DNA of 64,000 bases from Uloborus plumipes (Eukaryota > Arthropoda > Arachnida > Araneae > Uloboridae), in NCBI GenBank assembly GCA_038373865.1, contig JAXGGA010001142.1:1-64000 (forward strand). Reading direction: 5' to 3'. Positions within the stretch are counted from its first letter, which is position 1, and each line of letters starts with the position of its first letter. Below the pieces are notes generated by a model. It was not told where the DNA came from. It did not search any database and worked only from the letters and a program-made list of their open reading frames with translations. The translations under genes were made by a program, and so were the position numbers. Shown here one piece after another: positions 47,020 through 58,542 of the stretch.

Positions 47020-48010
47020 CAAAAACACGTGTAATTGAGAGAAAAAAACTGGGAGAACGTTGTTGGTTCTGTTACTCGTTTTCGAGAGTTTATTGGAAAA
47101 AAACTGTAGTAACTCAGTAAATGAACTTATCTAGAAAAAAGCAGAGCATTTCCTAGTTATTTCTAGGGTCGTCCATCGTCCAGGGGCAAGGCGGACTCCT
47201 TATCAGTTTGGTCGTAGGGTACCCCTCCCACAAACCATAAAATGTACACTTCCCATATTCCTAGTCCTGCCCCTAGTTTCGACTAGGCTGAAATAGCCTC
47301 TTGACGGCCCTGATCTTTATTATCATTGTATAGAAGGGCATTGCTGTTGCCAATTCATCCAAGAAAAAAAAACTTATGAACCTTATTTTTCAAAACAAAT
47401 GAGGTCGTTTGTTCACTGATCGGTGTACCTTATATTTATTAATTCACCCTGAAACAAATTATAACTCTCGCACTTAGTGACTTTTTCTAACGAATTTGTC
47501 ACTATGTGTCAAACGATTTTGACAAGGGGTTTTCGTTTGAACAAACTAAAACTTCGGAGCGTTTTTATAATCATATATTTTTGTTAATTAAACAAGATTT
47601 CATCGAAGACAATTAAAACACGGCAGTAAAAACATGCGCAATTATTAAGGAAAAAATCGGAAAAACTTTGTTATTTCTGTTACAGATTTTTCGGGAGTTT
47701 ATCGGAGAAAACCTGCATTAATGCACATTTCAAATTCGCAGACAAACACAATATTTTCACTAAATATTATTTCACTTAAGGAATTATATGGAGGGAATTT
47801 TCTGTTGCCAATTCATCCAAGAAAAAAGTTGTAAACTTTATTTTTTAAAGCAAATGACGAGTAGTTTATTCAGTCGACCTCATTTGTATAAGTTTCCTTG
47901 AAACAAATCATAACACTTTTATACTTGGTGAATGTTCGCTACGAATCTGGCACAATGTCAAAATAATTTTGAAAAATGGTGTCTTAGCTTGAAACAATTA
48001 AGAAATTAGA
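47020..48010 (+). repeat. Diverged two-unit tandem duplication
   Basis: Unit 1 (about 47020-47570) and unit 2 (about 47620-48010) share blocks in order: TTTATYGGARAAAA, then TGTTGCCAATTCATCCAAGAA (47346 and 47803), then TGAAACAAATYATAAC. Unit 1 is longer because of the insert at 47164-47312. No coding meaning is seen. Confidence 0.6.
47164..47312. mobile_element. Small insert with AGGGTCGTC / GACGGCCCT ends
   Basis: It is present in only one of two tandem units. Its short inverted ends enclose GC-richer DNA (GTCCTGCCCCTAG). It may be a MITE remnant. Confidence 0.4.
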
Positions 48011-48229
48011 TATTATATTGTAATTATATATGTAATAAATATAATTTTTCTTGTGCGAGATTTAACCAAAAACGAATTGAAACTTTATTGTTAAGAATGT
48101 TTGTCGTTATTGGTAAATATTAAAAGTGCAATATAAAAATATAAAATCATGCTTTCGTTAAGATATTAAAATTGCTGCAGTCATATCATCACCACCAAGC
48201 GAAAATTCTTACTTTTCAGGTGATTCAAA

Positions 48230-48420
48230 ACACTGCATATAACTTTTTAACATCTAACGTGTTTGGTTATTTTAAATTTTTAATCTCTTATAGATATCTT
48301 TAAGTGTAAAACTACCGTTCGAATGTATCAATTTAATTTTAATTATTTGTAAAATTCGGACTTAAAAAACGCGAATTTTCACATTCGTTAGTTTAGCATG
48401 GTGCCAACGATATTTGCAAA
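48230..48420 (-). mobile_element. GGCACCATGC MITE, half copy
   Basis: It ends with GCATGGTGCCAACGATATTT, and its interior matches the reverse of 5557-5740. The other terminus is missing. Confidence 0.6.
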
Positions 48421-49514
48421 AAAAAAAAACATCTTTAAAGTTTTAAATTTCTAATTGCGCTGCTTGAAAACTTTTAGCTGTTTTTTGATAGTTTGAGCCG
48501 TTGAGGGCAAAAATGGCACAAGTCAACTTTATTATAATTTGTATTTACAACGTTAGAAATTAACTACCCTCATTCCACTTCATTCGAAAGTGGCTTAAAT
48601 GTAGGTTACATCATATGCTGATCGACAATATCATAAAACAGATCATCAGTAGTGTATGTGTGCAAAATTGTCTATTAAAACACTCAAAATCTGGTTTTAT
48701 TGACCCATGCCGCTTTTGCTCAGGCCTGTTCATTTGTTGTAGACATAGCTAAACTTATTCTATAATTGATAAAATAATTGTGTACTCTTACATTTTTAGC
48801 TAATATCCTAATTTTTTAGGGTACTATGTTTTTTTTTTGCTGTATAACTTTGTACCATATGGCGCCAATAGATAAAATATTTTTCTTAAGCAAGAAATTA
48901 TAGGTTCGTTGAAAAGTATTTACTGCACGTGGAAAACTTGTAGAGAAAAAAATACTTTGAACATTTAAGTTCTATAATAATTGTACAGCTTTTAGCAAAA
49001 CAAGATTCATTAGATATTGAGTAGCATAAGTAAATCATTATTTAAAAATAGCGTATAAATTTAAAATAAAGAAATAGCAAATAAATAGTGAACATTACTT
49101 ACAATGCATGATTGTCCTTCACTGTTAAAACTGAGAGTTTGTTTAAGGCACATAGAGGGTGATACGTATCTGAAGGGTGCCATTTGAATTCCTATGATTC
49201 CCTACCCTTAAAGGTGATATTTGACTCCATGTGGTATCCTATATACCACTTATGCAACCCACAGTATTACCACAATCTCTCCGCTTCTCTCTTCCTTATC
49301 TGTTTTATCCCTTTTCTAATTCTGATTTTACATTTTTGACTATCAATAACCAATTACCTGTTTTCGCTTTGTTTGTATCAAAATGTGCTTAGAAATATTT
49401 ATTTGATAAAGTTATTCTGCTAATTAAAACTGAAACTGGTTGTTTTGAAAGAAAAATAACATTTTGAGCTTAAGTACAGTGGTCGAATACTATCATATGT
49501 TAAATTTCGTTGAG
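48421..49514. other. AT-rich sequence, nothing recognised
   Basis: No coding region, terminal repeats or RNA gene seen. Confidence 0.4.
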
Positions 49515-49770
49515 AATTGGATGGTGTTATGCAAAAAGGAGTTAACCCACAAAAACCTGATTTTGAGATAGTGGGCTTTAAAGTCAACAAACTCTGGCAA
49601 AAAGCATGGAGCTCTATATCAATACACCAATGATATGTTATCATGAAATGCTGATAGGGCTTAAATATTTTTGCTTAATGTAGAAAGCAACATATTTTAC
49701 CATCACAGTTGGATAACTCATTTTTTTATGTTTGGTGGGTTAACTCCTTTTTGCATGACACCATCCAATT
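49515..49770. mobile_element. MITE with TTGGATGGTGT ends and 35-bp inverted repeats
   Basis: AATTGGATGGTGTTATGCAA onward to GTTAACCCAC is repeated inverted at 49735-49770 with a single main difference. The interior is about 185 bases, no coding. AATT at both ends could be a target duplication. Confidence 0.75.
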
Positions 49771-50699
49771 AAAGCCAAATTGATTCATCGCATGCCTTAG
49801 AATTGAGTTTTTGATTTGGTTTAGAGCCTTAACAATATGAAATCCCAAAGGAGTGTATTACTAGAACATAACTAAATTTTATTTTTTGTTCATCGTTTTA
49901 TGTAAAAAAAAATAAATAAATAAAAAAATATGCATAGTAAAACTGAAAAACGAAATTTAAGAACAAGGAACGGAAACTATCTCGCAAAACAATCAAAAAA
50001 CGTTTTCTACTTATTTCAACTCTCTAACATAAAACTGCAATTTGGATACTTTTCTTCTTTAGAAAGTATCTAAGATTGTTAAAATTTTCAATAAATACTG
50101 TTTTTCAAAATTCTCGTATAAATAAGATCTAAAATAATAAAACATATTCACATTATCCCTATGCGCTTTAAGAGGTAAAAACAATTATTATAGATTTTTT
50201 TTTAACTTTGCTTAATTTTTAAATCGTCCTTGTAATTAGTAAAAACACGCACTAAAATGATGTTATAGATTAAAAAATGCTTATAAATGCTTTATAAAGT
50301 TTATTTTCTTCATAACTGCAATACATTACTTGTCACTCTGTTAAGTATCAAAAATTAATTTTAACAAAAACCTTTTTTTTCTCGTTAGTCCGTTTCGTGC
50401 CGTTTATTTTCTGACACATATTGTGTCACTCCGAAACACGTGCAACACAATTCTAGTTTTAAATTTGGGAATAACATAGCGGTTTCTTCTTCTTTTCAGT
50501 TATACAATAGGGTGCATTGAAAAAACTTTTTTTATTTTAAATTTCCTATAGTGCTGAAAAGTTGTCTGATATTATTGTTAGGATGTAAACACTTTTAATG
50601 ATCTGAATTAAATAATTCAGTTTTCTCTGGGGGATACAAAACTCTTTAATTTTATCGTTTTTTTTTTTTTTTTTTTTGAATATTTTTTATTTTTTGAAT
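49771..50699. other. AT-rich sequence with homopolymer runs, no gene
   Basis: There is a T run of about 18 at 50660-50678. No element ends or coding region recognised. Confidence 0.4.
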
Positions 50700-50893
50700 C
50701 AGAAATTATAATCCTGAATTAAAATAGAGCCGAAGAGTTGGAATATGGCTACCTTAGAGGCGTGTGCAAATTTTCGGAACTAAGGGTTCCAATTTCTTAC
50801 TTTAAAAAAATGTTAGAAAATGCTAAAATTGAAGAATTTTGTATAATGAACGGCCCCCAGACGTAAATGAAGTCATTGACACACATCAATATA

Positions 50894-52111
50894 CACTGAA
50901 GTGACAAAAGTCATGGGATACCTCTTAATATCGTGTCGGCCCTCCTTTTGCCCGGCGAAGTGCAACAACTCGACGTGGCATGGACTCAACAAGTCGTTGG
51001 AAGTCTTCTGCAGGAATATTGAGCCATGCTGTCTCGATAGACGTCCATAATTGTGAAAGCGTTGATGGGGCAGGATTTTGGGCACGAACAGACCTCTCGA
51101 TGGTGTCCCATAAATGCTCAATGGGATTCATGTCGGGCGATCTAGGTGGCCAAATCATTCGTTGGAATTGTCCAGAATTTTCTTCAAACCAATTGCGAAC
51201 AGTTGTGGCCCGGTGACATGGCGCATTGTCATCCATAAAAATCCCATCGTTGTTTGGGTACATGAAGTCCATGAATGGCTGCAAGTGATCTCCAAGTAGC
51301 TGCACATAAGCATTTCCAGTCAATGTTCGGTCCAGTCGCACTAGAGGACCAAGTCCATGCCATGAAAAAACAGCCCACACCATTACGGAGTCACCACCAG
51401 CTTGAACAGTGCCTTGCTGACAGTTTGGGTCCATGGCTTCGTGGGGTCTGCGCCACACTCGAACCCTACCATCGGCTCTTACCAGCTGAAATCGTGACTC
51501 ATCGGACCAGGCCACGGTTTTCCATTCATCTAGGGACCAACCGATATGCTCACGTGCCCACGAGAGTCGCTGCAAGCGATGTCGTTCTGTCAGTAAAGGC
51601 ACTCGAGTCGATCTTCTGCTGGAATAGCCCAAGAAATCCAAATTTCTCCGCACAGTTCTAGCAGACACGTCCATTGTACGTCCCACATTGATTTCTACGG
51701 TGATTTGACGCAGTGTTGCTTGTCTGTTAGAATTTACGACTCTTTGCAGACGTCGCCGGTCTCGATCTTTAAGTGCAGGCGGTCGACCACTGCGCTGTCC
51801 ATGGTGGGATGTTATGCCTGAAATTTCATACTCTCGGCACACTCTTGACACAGTGGATCTGGGAATGTTGAATTCTCTAACGATTTCCGAAATGGCATGA
51901 CCCATGCGTCTAGCTCCAACTAACATTCCGCGTTCAAAGTCTGTTAATTCACGTCGTGCGGTCATCATCACGTTAAAACCTCTTCACATGAATAACTTGA
52001 ACAGAAATGAAAGCTCTGTAAAAGCACTGCGCATTTATACCTGTTCTATGCGATGCTACTGCCATCTGAAAATTTGCATATTGCTATCCCATGACTTTTG
52101 TCACTTCAGTG
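50894..52111 (-). mobile_element. Intact Tc1/mariner transposon
   Basis: Identical 27-bp inverted ends starting CACTGAAGTGACAAAAGTC are flanked by TA at 50892-50893 and 52112-52113. Total length is 1218 bp with one uninterrupted transposase gene. Perfect ends and an open frame suggest a young copy. Confidence 0.95.
50925..51971 (-). CDS. Tc1/mariner-family transposase, intact, DD36E spacing
   Basis: This 348-residue frame is complete. It cuts and joins DNA at the element's own inverted ends, inserting at TA. The N-terminal half holds paired helix-turn-helix DNA-binding regions (about residues 8-55 and 65-120, including STVSRVCREY and SARTVRRNL) joined by a basic GQRSGRPP linker. The catalytic domain shows WSDESRF (Asp157), MVWAVFSW (about 197-204), FMDDNAPCH (Asp248) and SPDMNPIEHLWD (Glu285). 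Between Asp248 and Glu285 lie 36 residues, not the 34 of classic Tc1, which points to a DD36E-type group. The start gives three Met codons, the first 141 bases inside the right end. All catalytic residues are present, so activity is possible. A neighbouring start at the second or third Met cannot be excluded. Confidence 0.95.
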   Translation of the reverse strand: MMMTARRELTDFERGMLVGARRMGHAISEIVREFNIPRSTVSRVCREYEISGITSHHGQRSGRPPALKDRDRRRLQRVVNSNRQATLRQITVEINVGRTMDVSARTVRRNLDFLGYSSRRSTRVPLLTERHRLQRLSWAREHIGWSLDEWKTVAWSDESRFQLVRADGRVRVWRRPHEAMDPNCQQGTVQAGGDSVMVWAVFSWHGLGPLVRLDRTLTGNAYVQLLGDHLQPFMDFMYPNNDGIFMDDNAPCHRATTVRNWFEENSGQFQRMIWPPRSPDMNPIEHLWDTIERSVRAQNPAPSTLSQLWTSIETAWLNIPAEDFQRLVESMPRRVVALRRAKGGPTRY

Positions 52112-52460
52112 TAAATTAGCAGATGCTCTAAGGATACCACATGGCTACATTTTAGCATTATTGGAGCTAGGGAGAAGTTTCTTATTCAAAAAATAAAAAA
52201 AAGTGTTGAATAAATGATAAAATTAATGAACTTTGTTTAGTGAATGGCCTCATAGATAACTGAAGCTATTGACTCACATGGATAAAAGTTTGCACACTCT
52301 GTAAGGATACCATATGACAACTTTTTGTTACTATCAGAACTAATGAGCTTAACCTTTTTTTTAATATTGTAAAATAGCAAATTTTATATAATGAAGGGTC
52401 CCAGAGGCAACTGAAGATGTTAATTCAGAGCAATGAAATTTTGCACACATACTGACAATA

Positions 52461-53799
52461 AAATAAGGCAAATTTCTGCACTACTGGAAATTTGATATTT
52501 AAGAAAAAATCGATACACCTATTATACAATTTGCAAAAAGATTGTATAAATTGCGCAATCCATTTTTATTAAAGCATGTTCATTACTACGACAAGAAACT
52601 TTTATTTAAATACTACCTTTCTCTAACTAATAATTTAGTTGCGTTAAAAATGCTTTGGCTACAGTTTTGGCAGCAAAGCAGTACGTCTCCTCTGCAAAAA
52701 CATACTATTTATCAGGGAGTAAAATAAATATATTAATACCTATTTGTTCTTCAAACAAAATATTTATACTTGGTCCGTTTTCAAAAATACAATATCTTTC
52801 GATTTGAGCAAAGTGAAAAATGCTAAGCATTATTATAAATGTCTACTTAAAAAGTATGAAAATAAGCATTAAAAACTGCATATCATTTTCTACCGCATCA
52901 GAGTTTCTTAGTTTGAAAATATTTTAAATAATTATTTAGAGCCAACTATTTAAAACAAACGCGTTGATGGCAGCAACTGTTGTTGAAACCATTACTTTTT
53001 GAAACATTAACCACAATAAATTTTCTTCTTGAAAGACATGGCACTTGTTCATGAAATAGATTGTGTGATATATAATTTATGCTCTAAACAAAATTCAGAA
53101 ACAAAATTCTAAAAAAATAGAGAAGGAATTTGAGTCATAAAACACTCAACTAAATTGGGAAAAAGAGAAAAAGCTGCAACAAAAATCAAAAAAGCTCCAA
53201 GAAAGCACATGTCCCCCCCCCCTTTCAAGTATTTGCATTACATGAAAATCAAAAATATTTTTTCCTCCCTCCACATAAAATATTCAAATATTATATGTAA
53301 AGGAGTTAACTTTTGAGATAATTCAAAATATAGAGCCAAATAGTTGTACAGACTCAGAACCCTTTAGAAGTGATGGCAAGTTGAGGTAATGCTCTTAAGT
53401 AAATATGACCTAGTTTTCGAGAGAAGACTTTAAAGAAGACTTCAAAGAGTTGGAGAGAATTAGCTCCGAGAACAAACAATTTTGTTATTCTTCAGAAATT
53501 TCGAGACAAGAGGGGAAAGTAGACGAAGAAAGCTGTCATACCTCGGAACGACATCGTATTAATTTAAAGGAGTTCGTCTCAAAATTGCGATAAAAATATT
53601 GCTGTGGTGAAGCAGTTTGTTTTTCTTTTCGAAGTAATCCTTTAGCTTTAAAAGTTGGTGTACACGAAAGTAATCATTTTATTCGGTCAATATTTACTTA
53701 AAATAAGGTCACCGTTTAACCATTTAGGTGAAATTAAATTTCACTATTCTAAGTTAGCTTTTGAGCCCGGAATTACTCAACTCTAGTTAGTTTTAATTT
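52461..53799. other. AT-rich sequence, nothing recognised
   Basis: A C run near 53212 and short frames only. Confidence 0.4.
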
Positions 53800-54118
53800 T
53801 TTTTTTTTTGACTGCGGCAAACATATGGTCTACTATGTTTTCTATACTCATTATCTGTCCGAAAGCAAATATTGTTTGTGTTTTAAAGTGCCCTGCTGAT
53901 GTCATTAAAGCAGGGTTACGCGCGAGGGGAAGGAAGGTGGCTATGGCGCATATGTGCAGCACTGAAATTTTTCGTAGAGTTGTTTCGAGATGTCTTTGCA
54001 TTTGGGGAGGAGCACTAAGGAAGCTAAGCCATTGTTCTTGGTTATACGGAAGCCCTCGATTAAAACACAGTTTATTGATTATGTTTGAAACATTTCACGC
54101 AGTACCGAAGACCAACAG
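53800..54118 (+). other. Possible alternative first exon or unrecognised exon
   Basis: A GC-richer stretch (including GTTACGCGCGAGGGGAAGG) is open in one plus frame for 104 codons and ends CCAACAG followed by GTAAAA, a good donor. The peptide (contains RARGRKVAMAHMCSTEI) was not recognised. Lying between the exons at 45.8 and 58.5 kb, it could be an alternative 5' exon of that gene. Support is weak. Confidence 0.2.
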
Positions 54119-54339
54119 GTAAAAATGAATGAGAAGCATACAAGACTGGAATTAGAACTAGGACTTTGTGTAAGGGATACAAATAAGTTAAATTTATTCA
54201 ATTTTTCTAAGCCATAATTCTTAATACGTGTTTCACGTAGCGCGAGGATAATTTTACTAGCTGCGTTGTAAGTCTTTGCAAAGTCTACCTCAAAAGTAAA
54301 AGTTGGGTCAAGTGACGCATGCTCACTTCTCCTCTTAAC

Positions 54340-54839
54340 CCTTCACTGCACGGTGTGCCAGATCTGGCACAAACCAAATAAACCCTCATATATTCCTATG
54401 ATTTTTAAATGCAGTTAAACTGAGCTTTGTGCCCTTTCCGGAACATTGCTATAACAGTTTAGTGTGATTTTTATGCACTAGTTAGCTGCACTAGTCTAGG
54501 TATTACAGTTCTTGCTTTTTTTTAAAAAAAAGGTCTGCATTTCCGTTAGAAGTGTGCTTAGTCATTATTTCCTTTGTTCCAAAAATGTTTAAATACACTT
54601 AGTGGAAAGTTTGTTTATACCACTTATGACACAAAAACATTGTAGATTATTACACTTATCGGTATACAAAGCATATGCTATGTGCTTTGTGCCATATATA
54701 GAACGAACAATTAAAACATCATTTTTGGTGCACATTTTTAAGATTAATTTTTTTCTTCATTTTTCCTGAACTCAGGGTTATTTAAAAGGTAACAAATGAT
54801 TTTTTTTCATGAAAATATAAAAAATCGTGCAGTGAAGGG
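54340..54839. mobile_element. piggyBac-like TTAA element, CCCTTCACTGCACG ends
   Basis: TTAA at 54336-54339 and 54840-54843 flanks CCCTTCACTGCACG and CGTGCAGTGAAGGG. The left subterminal hairpin GTGCCAGATCTGGCAC is perfect. It is related in its ends to the family at 14576 and 23142. No transposase. Confidence 0.85.
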
Positions 54840-54843
54840 TTAA

Positions 54844-55414
54844 CATCTGCAAAAATTTCCTGCATTGCATTTTCAGGACTAATACGACAAAAAAATTCCA
54901 GAAGAGACCCTCTCTCTCGCACCCCTTCTGTTCCTTCACTAATGTTACACTTTAGACTACAGGTTTCATACTGCTAATTACTTTTCTCCGATTATATTAT
55001 GCAATTTCCTTGATTTGTGATTTCATATATTAGTAATGCCCGCTCCCCCAAACCAAAATTCTGGACTCTTTTTCTCTTCCAAAATGCCTTTATTCACTTT
55101 AACGAAAGTTGAAGACACGAAAATGATATAAAGTATTTGGATTCAGCCATTCCCAAAACAAAATCTTGTGTTCACCACTGAATAATGTTATTGCAACTAT
55201 TGGTATAAAACTTCTAAAATGTTGCATAGTTTTCTAAGTTTAAGACGTAAAATTATAAGAAAAGCATTTGAAATGAATAATAAATCTCATTTCCACTTAG
55301 GAGTCTCCTACCACTTACGGTAAAAATAGGATAAATGTTTTGCATCGTAAATAACTCTAATAAAATTAGTGCCATTTTGAACCAGAGAAATAAAATGTTT
55401 ATTACAGTACCTTA
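54844..55414. other. AT-rich sequence, nothing recognised
   Basis: No coding region or element boundary seen. Confidence 0.4.
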
Positions 55415-55562
55415 TTTTATGCATCTTCCTAAAATGTTCCATTCGTGCTCAATGGGATTTATATCCAAAGGCCTTGCCAGGCCATCTATGGGTTTAGAAT
55501 TTTCGCTCCCCAACAGCTCTTTGACCGTAACCGTGAGATAAGGTGGGGTTTTGTCGTTCCTG
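55415..55562 (-). pseudogene. Tc1 transposase fragment, catalytic C-terminal part
   Basis: The minus strand reads TVTVKELLGSENSKPIDG, then LARPLDINPIEHEWNILGR, matching the segment from the second Asp to the final Glu of Tc1 transposases. The DDN motif itself is degraded. No terminal repeats are attached. It faces another relic on the opposite strand that begins a few bases away. Confidence 0.65.
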
Positions 55563-56190
55563 AAAAAGAACTGTTAAAGGCACAGTTGCGTCAAAGAACT
55601 GGATGTGGCCCTCACGAGAGTACAAGCTTCAATACAAAACTATTTACAGGAGGCTCGGTAATACTGGCCTGTATGCCAGATGGCCAGCAAGCAATTCCCT
55701 TCACGACTGCACATAAACACGCTTGTTTAAACTGGAGTTTGGGAGTGCCACTACTGAAGTTTAAGACAGCGAAGTTATTTGCTGCTTAGTAATAAGTCTG
55801 AGTTTTGTCTGAGCACGGATTTTTGTCGCATAACGATATGGAGCGAATGTGAAACATGTCTACGCCAGAAAACATCGCGGAGAAGCATCTGTTTGCTGGG
55901 GAGTCGTGGGTAGACATCTGTTATGCTTAATGGCGGCGCAGAGATCCACATGTTTAAGCAGAGGTTTGCTACTGGTGTCAAGATGCAGAGACAAAACACT
56001 TAAGCCTTGTGTTTTCTTGTTTCGAGGTGCTGTAGTCCTGATTCCATTTTCTTGGATGATAACGTGCATGGTCCTGTTGGATGACTTCCTTCAACTTGGA
56101 GATATCCAGCGCTTGCAGTGTCCCCCTCATTTGCTTGTTCTGCATAACACCGAGCATATGTTGGATATGCTCTGGAGATAAATTGCAACG
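55563..56190 (+). pseudogene. Tc1 transposase relic, heavily frameshifted
   Basis: Across three plus frames one finds, in family order: a HTH-proximal LFTGG..PFTTAHKHACLNWSL stretch near 55650-55735, traces of the first catalytic region near 55810, LDDN-like sequence near 56055, and LDDFLQLGDIQRLQCPP to HMLDMLWR near 56080-56180. The sequence has drifted strongly. It lies close to the oppositely oriented fragment at 55415-55562. Confidence 0.5.
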
Positions 56191-56639
56191 GTCGGCCACT
56201 TCGTGTAGTAGTTAGAGAAAACTGACCGGGATGGAATGGTCCGAGGCCGAATCCTGGCTCGGGCATGGATGCTGTTTCTCTCTCATGTCCTCGTCCTTTC
56301 TTTGTGTGAATGTGTCGTGCTGTGAAAGGTTGCCAACTCTATAAACGGGTCCCTATGGTATGCGTGTGCTGTGGAAGTCGGATTTCACACTAAATCATGG
56401 CACAGTTGGAAAAGTGAAGCAGCGCACCCCAAAATTCCCTGCCTACTGTCCGTCCGTGAAAACCGCGGCTAGCACTTGGAAACCGTTCCACTTAAAAATA
56501 AAGGGTGATATGTTGTAAAGGGGAACTTTGCGAAGTTTTCAATTGAAAACTTCATTTGCAAACTTTTTGATACATTCAACTAAACTATGTATTTGAAATT
56601 AGCATCGTTCTACGTTGTTGGTATCTACTACGGCTCAAA

Positions 56640-56765
56640 AGGCTTCTTATTATTCTTCCCCTTGTTGTTATGTTTCCTATCACCCCTATTTTGGTAAGAT
56701 CAGAGAAGACCTGACGCTTGCGTAAATACGCGGAAGGTTTTACCTAAGAAAATCAGACAGTAGAT
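56640..56765. repeat. Copy of the GC-rich dispersed segment seen at 44300-44395
   Basis: The same order of motifs: TTCC, CCCCTATTT, AGA-GA, GCG(T)..AATACG, GGA(A/G)G, then AAAATTTTAGACA or AAAATCAGACAGTA. Class unknown. Confidence 0.45.
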
Positions 56766-56837
56766 GGCACAAGACAACAACAACAAATTGTAGCTCTTTC
56801 GTACCCACGAAACTCCGTTCCAGAAGCCAAACGTACT

Positions 56838-56925
56838 TTCCCAAGTTTTTTTAAAGGTTGTAAAATGGTTATTAACATTGTAACAACCGCCTAAAAACGT
56901 TTAAAGGTTATTTGTGCTACCTGGG
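56838..56925. mobile_element. AAGTAGCACA-type MITE, copy 2
   Basis: It shares the interior AAAGGTTGTAAAATGGTTAT and right end TGTGCTACCTGGG with 21497-21608. The left end is eroded. Confidence 0.6.
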
Positions 56926-57200
56926 TTCTATAATGCTTGGAACTCTCTGAACCCCAACTCATAATAAATGTGAGAAATCGTTGTGCTGCATGCGGGGTTA
57001 CCTAACACAACCTCACATCTTACTTTTCTTCCGGATAACAAAAGTGCATAATATTCTTCTTTTGAATTGGTTCCTTCTGTTATAACCGTACTACACTCGC
57101 ATTAAACGTTTCATGAAATTCTAACTTGGACTTTCTTAAATATTCGCAAAATTATGAATTATACTTAATTTTTGGGCACTAGTATGTATCTATACATATA

Positions 57201-58037
57201 CACTGCGATGCAAAAGTTTAGACAAAATGCAAATATGTGAATAAGAAGAAAACTATTCAACGAAATGCTTTCAAATTTCTACTGCAGGTACACAATATGG
57301 TCCCAAATACGTGTCTGGAGTTCTTATAACTATAACTGGAATCAAATTTTGGATATTACAAAAGATATTTTTTTACATTGTTGCAAAAGTTTAGACAATA
57401 GTCAGATTTTATGCGAATAACTCTTAAAATGTGATTGCTGGAGGAAATGCGGGACTGTATTATTCATTTATAAAGTGCAGAGATTGCTGAATAAATAATC
57501 AAAATCTCAAAAGCTCTTTAGTTCTCATGCAAAGAAGATGAAAAAGTTTTGAAGCCGAAATTTGAAAATGAACCTACTTTATTAATTTTTTGTCTTTTAA
57601 ATCGGCTCTAGTATGGTAGTACATTGTTTTTTACTTTGTGGAGAGCAAATTCAGACATGCGTATCGATCAAAAAGTCCAAGAAAAATTATATTTCTTAAG
57701 GATGAAAGAATTGAAAAAACGGCTCAGACTGACGATTCGCCCCTTAATCCTACAAAACTTCAACTTGGGTCAAAAACAGCACGTGACAACATAAGTAGAT
57801 GAACAACTGAATCGGAATGCATAAAAAAAAACAAAGAATTGTGCTTGAGCCTTTTCGGACAGAGTGTCCCAAATAAGCCATATTTTATTGGTAAAAGCAG
57901 CACAGCATATGATCATTTGATATTTCTCAAGTCCCGCGAAAAGAATTATAACCCATGTAGGCCATCCCAATTTTAATAATTTTATCAAAGAAAGTACCAT
58001 TCATTTTTTAGTCACGATGATACATATGCTTCTTTTC
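57201..58037 (-). mobile_element. Half copy of the CACTGCGATGC foldback
   Basis: It corresponds to the reverse of 17975-18801, from the terminus through the loop, and stops there. Diagnostic bases match the right arm of the full copy rather than the left. The second arm is absent. Confidence 0.8.
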
Positions 58038-58488
58038 ATCCTAGAAACCATCAGTATTGACTTTTCAGGAAATAAACTTAGAATTGTATGCCCTAATTTT
58101 TTCGTTTTTAAAATCCAACGTTATTAGCTTAAAAACTAGACTGGGATTTAAAAACCTCGAAAAAAAAAAACACAAATTGTTTAAGATGAGTTTCAAACAA
58201 AACTTTTCTTCTGACTGTATTGTGGATGTAATTTAATCAAAAATTAGTTTTTAGTCAGATGTATACACAAAATATGCCTGGCGTGAAAGTGAAACTAAAA
58301 TATCGGTCTCCTTAAGAAATAAAAATATTTTCCACCATCAACGTTCAATATTTTCATGTTTACTTTTCAATGCTATTAAAATGTGTTCAGTTTTGTCTTG
58401 CTTGAATTACCAAATTTGTTGTATTTATAAATTATGATTTTAAGCTATTAGAAGAATAATTAATGGAATTTTCTTTTTTTCCCCATAG

Positions 58489-58542
58489 TAATACTTCATT
58501 TCCCTGGCTGAAAAAAATGGCTGATGACGAGAATGAATACAG
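58489..58542 (+). CDS. Candidate first coding exon of a host gene (starts MADDENEY)
   Basis: A pyrimidine tract (TTTTCTTTTTTTCCCCATAG) ending at 58488 precedes the exon, and GTAAAT follows at 58543. Within it ATG at 58517 in the context AAAAAAATGG opens eight codons, MADDENEY, plus two bases (phase 2, next residue Arg or Ser). Translation would continue in an exon beyond this window; I could not find one before 64000. A very short, acidic first coding exon after a distant non-coding exon is the layout of arthropod muscle troponin genes, and the Drosophila troponin T start is similar in composition. Other acidic-start proteins are equally possible. Support is only the splice signals, start context and matching strand with 45782-45861. 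Confidence 0.4.

Larger units (their letters stand above)
50700..52460 (+). repeat. Degenerate tandem array of about 170-bp units, split by a Tc1 element
   Basis: Leaving out the transposon, three units can be aligned. The landmark GGCCCCCAGACGTAAATGAAG (about 50850) recurs as GGCCTCATAGATAACTGAAG (about 52245) and GGGTCCCAGAGGCAACTGAAG (about 52407). CTAAGGATACCACATGG (52128) recurs as GTAAGGATACCATATG (52299). Spacings are about 162-175 bases. Confidence 0.6.

Noticed and set aside
51275..51661. 128-codon plus-strand frame within the transposase
   Set aside because: Antisense shadow of the intact transposase gene.
57201..58037. Loop apparently inverted relative to the copy at 17280-18801
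   Set aside because: Arm-specific bases match the right arm of the full copy, so this is simply an oppositely oriented half copy and no loop flip is needed.
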